In this document: piece after piece, positions 61,986 through 64,000 of the stretch
Layout: every line of letters begins with the position of its first letter
Numbering within the stretch: the first letter of the stretch is position 1
NCBI RefSeq assembly: GCF_963675165.1
Contig: NC_087393.1
Coordinates: forward strand, 413,502-477,501
DNA: 64,000 nt
Origin: Halichondria panicea
Taxonomy: Eukaryota; Porifera; Demospongiae; Suberitida; Halichondriidae
Direction of reading: 5' to 3'
Notes under the pieces: generated by a model
Databases searched by the model: none
What the model was told of the DNA's origin: nothing
The model's input: only the letters and a program-made list of their open reading frames with translations
Made by a program: the position numbers and the translations under genes

Positions 61986-63171
61986 CCTAGTGCCTGACCT
62001 CACCCAGGACGATTTCCTAGCCAGCTGCTTTGGATCTGGGTTCGGCTACGATGGCTCCCCCTCATTCAAAGACTCTTTGCTCACCCCTCCCGACACTCTC
62101 GGCTTCCCTAAACTCTTGGGTTCTAGTGCCGGTGGTGGTGATGATGGTCTGAGTCTGAGCGATTGTGGTGGAGTGTTCGACACTAGCTATAATGGTAAGG
62201 TCACTTAGTGGTGTGTTAATGAGATTCATAGCACATATTTGCCCCTCATTGTGTATTTAAGCTAACCATTTTTCTACCTCGCTGAAACTCATTGTACTTA
62301 AACTTACCTCATTCTTTGTACAGACAATGTGTAACATAGTTGTACAATATTAATTGTTCAATTACAATTATTACCATAGCTACTTGCTTGATTGATATCC
62401 TATTGTTTACCCCCCACAGAGTTGAACTTAGACTCTGATTGGTTGAACGAACCCATCAACCTGCACACACCTGACTCCCAGGATGGTGACATCACCCTCA
62501 CAACCTCCACTCCTTACACAACCCTCGTAGATCTACCCTCTCCCTATGCAGATGTTACACTCCCCGTCACACCTGGCACTAGCCATCCGCCCACTCCACT
62601 CTCCACCTCCCCCTCGTCCGATGTAGAGGAAGTCTTATCTCTATTTAGTGATCAAAGCAGCAACGACTCTTCGCGCTATCTCCCTAGCGAATACCTACCA
62701 TTTGGTGCAAGTCTGGGCAGCTTTGACTCCACCCCTGACTCCTCCCAGTACAATTCTCCTGCTCTCTCCCCGGTAAATTCTCCATACACCTCTCAAGATG
62801 TCTCCTACTACACACCTCAAGACTTGCCCTCCTCCCCTTTTGAAGCAACACAACTGCCTAGTAGCAATCTTCTTGCTGATCGAAAAAGAAAAGCTTCTGA
62901 GTCAACTGCTCCAAAGACAAAACGTCGACTAAGTCTCAGCGCAAAGAAAGAACGCAAGAAAGAGCAAAATAAAACAGCTGCGTTGCGTTATAGACAGAAA
63001 AAGAAGGTTGAAAAAAGTGGCTGTTTTTCAAAAGTTGATGACCTAGAGGCCAAGAATGCTGCACTGAAGAAAACTGTAAACACTATAACAGCTGAGATCA
63101 ATTATCTGAAGAAGCTGTGGTCAGAAGTGAGCGCTGCCAAGAGTGTGAAGCAAGGACAGACTCTTTGTTAG
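61945..63171 (+). CDS. ATF4: bZIP transcription factor ATF4
   Basis: Coding exons 61945-62194 and 62420-63171 join in phase to 333 residues; human is 351. The first part is Ser/Pro/Leu-rich activation-type sequence with acidic clusters. The basic region (KKEQNKTAALRYRQKKK) lies at about residues 262-280 and matches the ATF4/ATF5 signature EQNKTAATRYRQKK. The leucine zipper that follows (LEAKNAALKKTV to INYLKKLW) has the ATF4-like IxYLKxL end. ATF4 is the effector of the integrated stress response, switching on amino-acid and redox genes when eIF2 is phosphorylated. An ATG at 61801, inside the leader intron, is in frame and would add 48 residues if that intron were retained. The Ser-rich stretch SSNDSSRYLPS may contain a degron, but no exact DSGxxxS is present. 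Confidence 0.93.
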
Positions 63172-63625
63172 CTAGTCTATAGTTGTTGTTTGTTTGTTTG
63201 TTTGTGTTGTGATTGTTTGGCAGTCTTTTTCAACTACAATTTATTAATTCTTTGTCATCAGTGTACATTTCACCCATTAACACTCTGTCTCCGGTCATTG
63301 TCTTCACATGATGATGTTCACTCCATTATGAAAATGAGTTCTTTTTTTAACAGACAAATTGTGAAATTAAGCATATGTAATTATGTGAGTTCTACTGCAA
63401 CGTATATACCTACAGTTAATTACTGATAGCCTGAGCCATTCATCGCATGCAACGTACAGCTAGCTAGTATATAGGACTTGTTACAGGAAGGTTATTGACA
63501 ATAATACTAACTGTAAATTTAGACAATTTATATCATCAAAAGTGAACAAATAGAACACAATAATATACTAAACACAAACTGTTTTGTCCTCAACAAAGAC
63601 AGTACAAACATCATCTAGACACTAT

Positions 63626-63703
63626 CTAGACTGCAGTGAGTTGAGGGACTAAGTTCTTGAACTGCTGATCACTGCGACAGCTGACCGATCTGTGAATGCC
63701 CTC
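63626..63703 (-). CDS. possible last exon of a gene extending beyond the window
   Basis: On the minus strand a CACACAG acceptor is followed by 26 codons (EGIHRSVSCRSDQQFKNLVP and five more residues, then TAG). The composition is protein-like and the stop is close to the ATF4 3' end, so a tail-to-tail neighbour would fit the local pattern. No family was recognised and no further exon was found in the remaining 300 bp. Confidence 0.3.
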   Translation of the reverse strand, partial: EGIHRSVSCRSDQQFKNLVPQLTAV

Positions 63704-63709
63704 CTGTGT

Positions 63710-63729
63710 GGGTGTGTGTGTGTGTGTGT

Positions 63730-63764
<35 letters not shown>

Positions 63765-63777
63765 AGTGTGTGTGGAG
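63710..63777. repeat. (TG)n microsatellite
   Basis: TG repeats with GGTG and GGAGTG interruptions, next to the putative minus-strand splice acceptor. Confidence 0.9.
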
Positions 63778-64000
63778 GGGACATGTGACTGAGTGGGTGG
63801 GAAAGGCACATCTAATAATCAATTTGTCTCTGCCTGCACTACTGACTACAATGCAGTCACATGCTTCTGTAAACAACCCCTCTCCGTGTTGTTATTGGCT
63901 ATCTGATGCATACCAGACATTCAACAATAAATTAACGGTATTCACAAGTACAACTCAGCAATAATAGCAGCGGCACACCCATGCATTGTACACCCCCCTG

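Overview
This window is a gene-dense piece of nuclear DNA from an animal. Genes are spliced with short GT-AG introns, many of 50 to 400 bp. Recognisable proteins include metazoan ones: an ATF4-type bZIP factor, a lemur-kinase-like receptor, axonemal DNAI2, MEIG1, AP5Z1 and a ROCO/Death-domain protein. Together with abundant (CA)n tracts and miniature repeats, this suggests an early-branching metazoan, most likely a sponge. That assignment is inference; nothing in the sequence names the species.

Layout, left to right: the 3' part of a large proline/tyrosine-rich protein (773-6248, +); MEIG1 (-); a methylsterol monooxygenase (+); AP5Z1 (-, 16 exons); RBBP6 (-, 13 exons); DPH7 (+); a helix-hairpin-helix protein (-); a Nop6-like RRM protein (+). 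From 24.1 to 29.7 kb I see no gene, only minisatellites and two MITE-like copies. Then come two poorly characterised Ser-rich proteins (+), separated by a perfect palindrome and a large inverted repeat. These are followed by a PDZ / pseudo-Roc / COR-like / Death-domain protein (-); GET4 (+); RPS2 (-); DNAI2 (+); a receptor with an EGFR-like L domain and a lemur-type kinase domain (+); ECD (-); ATF4 (+); and a possible last exon of another gene at the right edge (-).

For most recognised genes the exons were joined by hand from splice motifs, and reading phase was checked at each junction. The joined lengths fit the known families, for example 604 aa for DNAI2, 854 for AP5Z1 and 661 for ECD. 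Neighbouring genes mostly alternate strand, giving about six close head-to-head pairs that probably share promoters and six close tail-to-tail pairs.

The genes do not form one pathway. Housekeeping functions are ribosome biogenesis and translation (RPS2, DPH7, Nop6-like), tail-anchored protein insertion (GET4), endosomal sorting (AP5Z1), and mRNA processing or ubiquitination (RBBP6, ECD). Others serve cilia or sperm (MEIG1, DNAI2), signalling (receptor kinase, ROCO protein) and stress response (ATF4).

The most interesting signal is the ATF4 5' leader. It has exactly two upstream AUGs: a 3-codon uORF1, and a uORF2 created by splicing that overlaps the ATF4 start out of frame. This is the vertebrate delayed-reinitiation layout. 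If the leader intron is retained, uORF2 collapses to AUG-GGG-UAA and an in-frame N-terminally extended ATF4 start appears. Other notable points are a Roc domain that has lost its nucleotide-binding motifs, a lemur-type receptor kinase with altered catalytic-loop residues, and a MITE-like inverted-repeat element that has become a tandem array inside a kinase intron.
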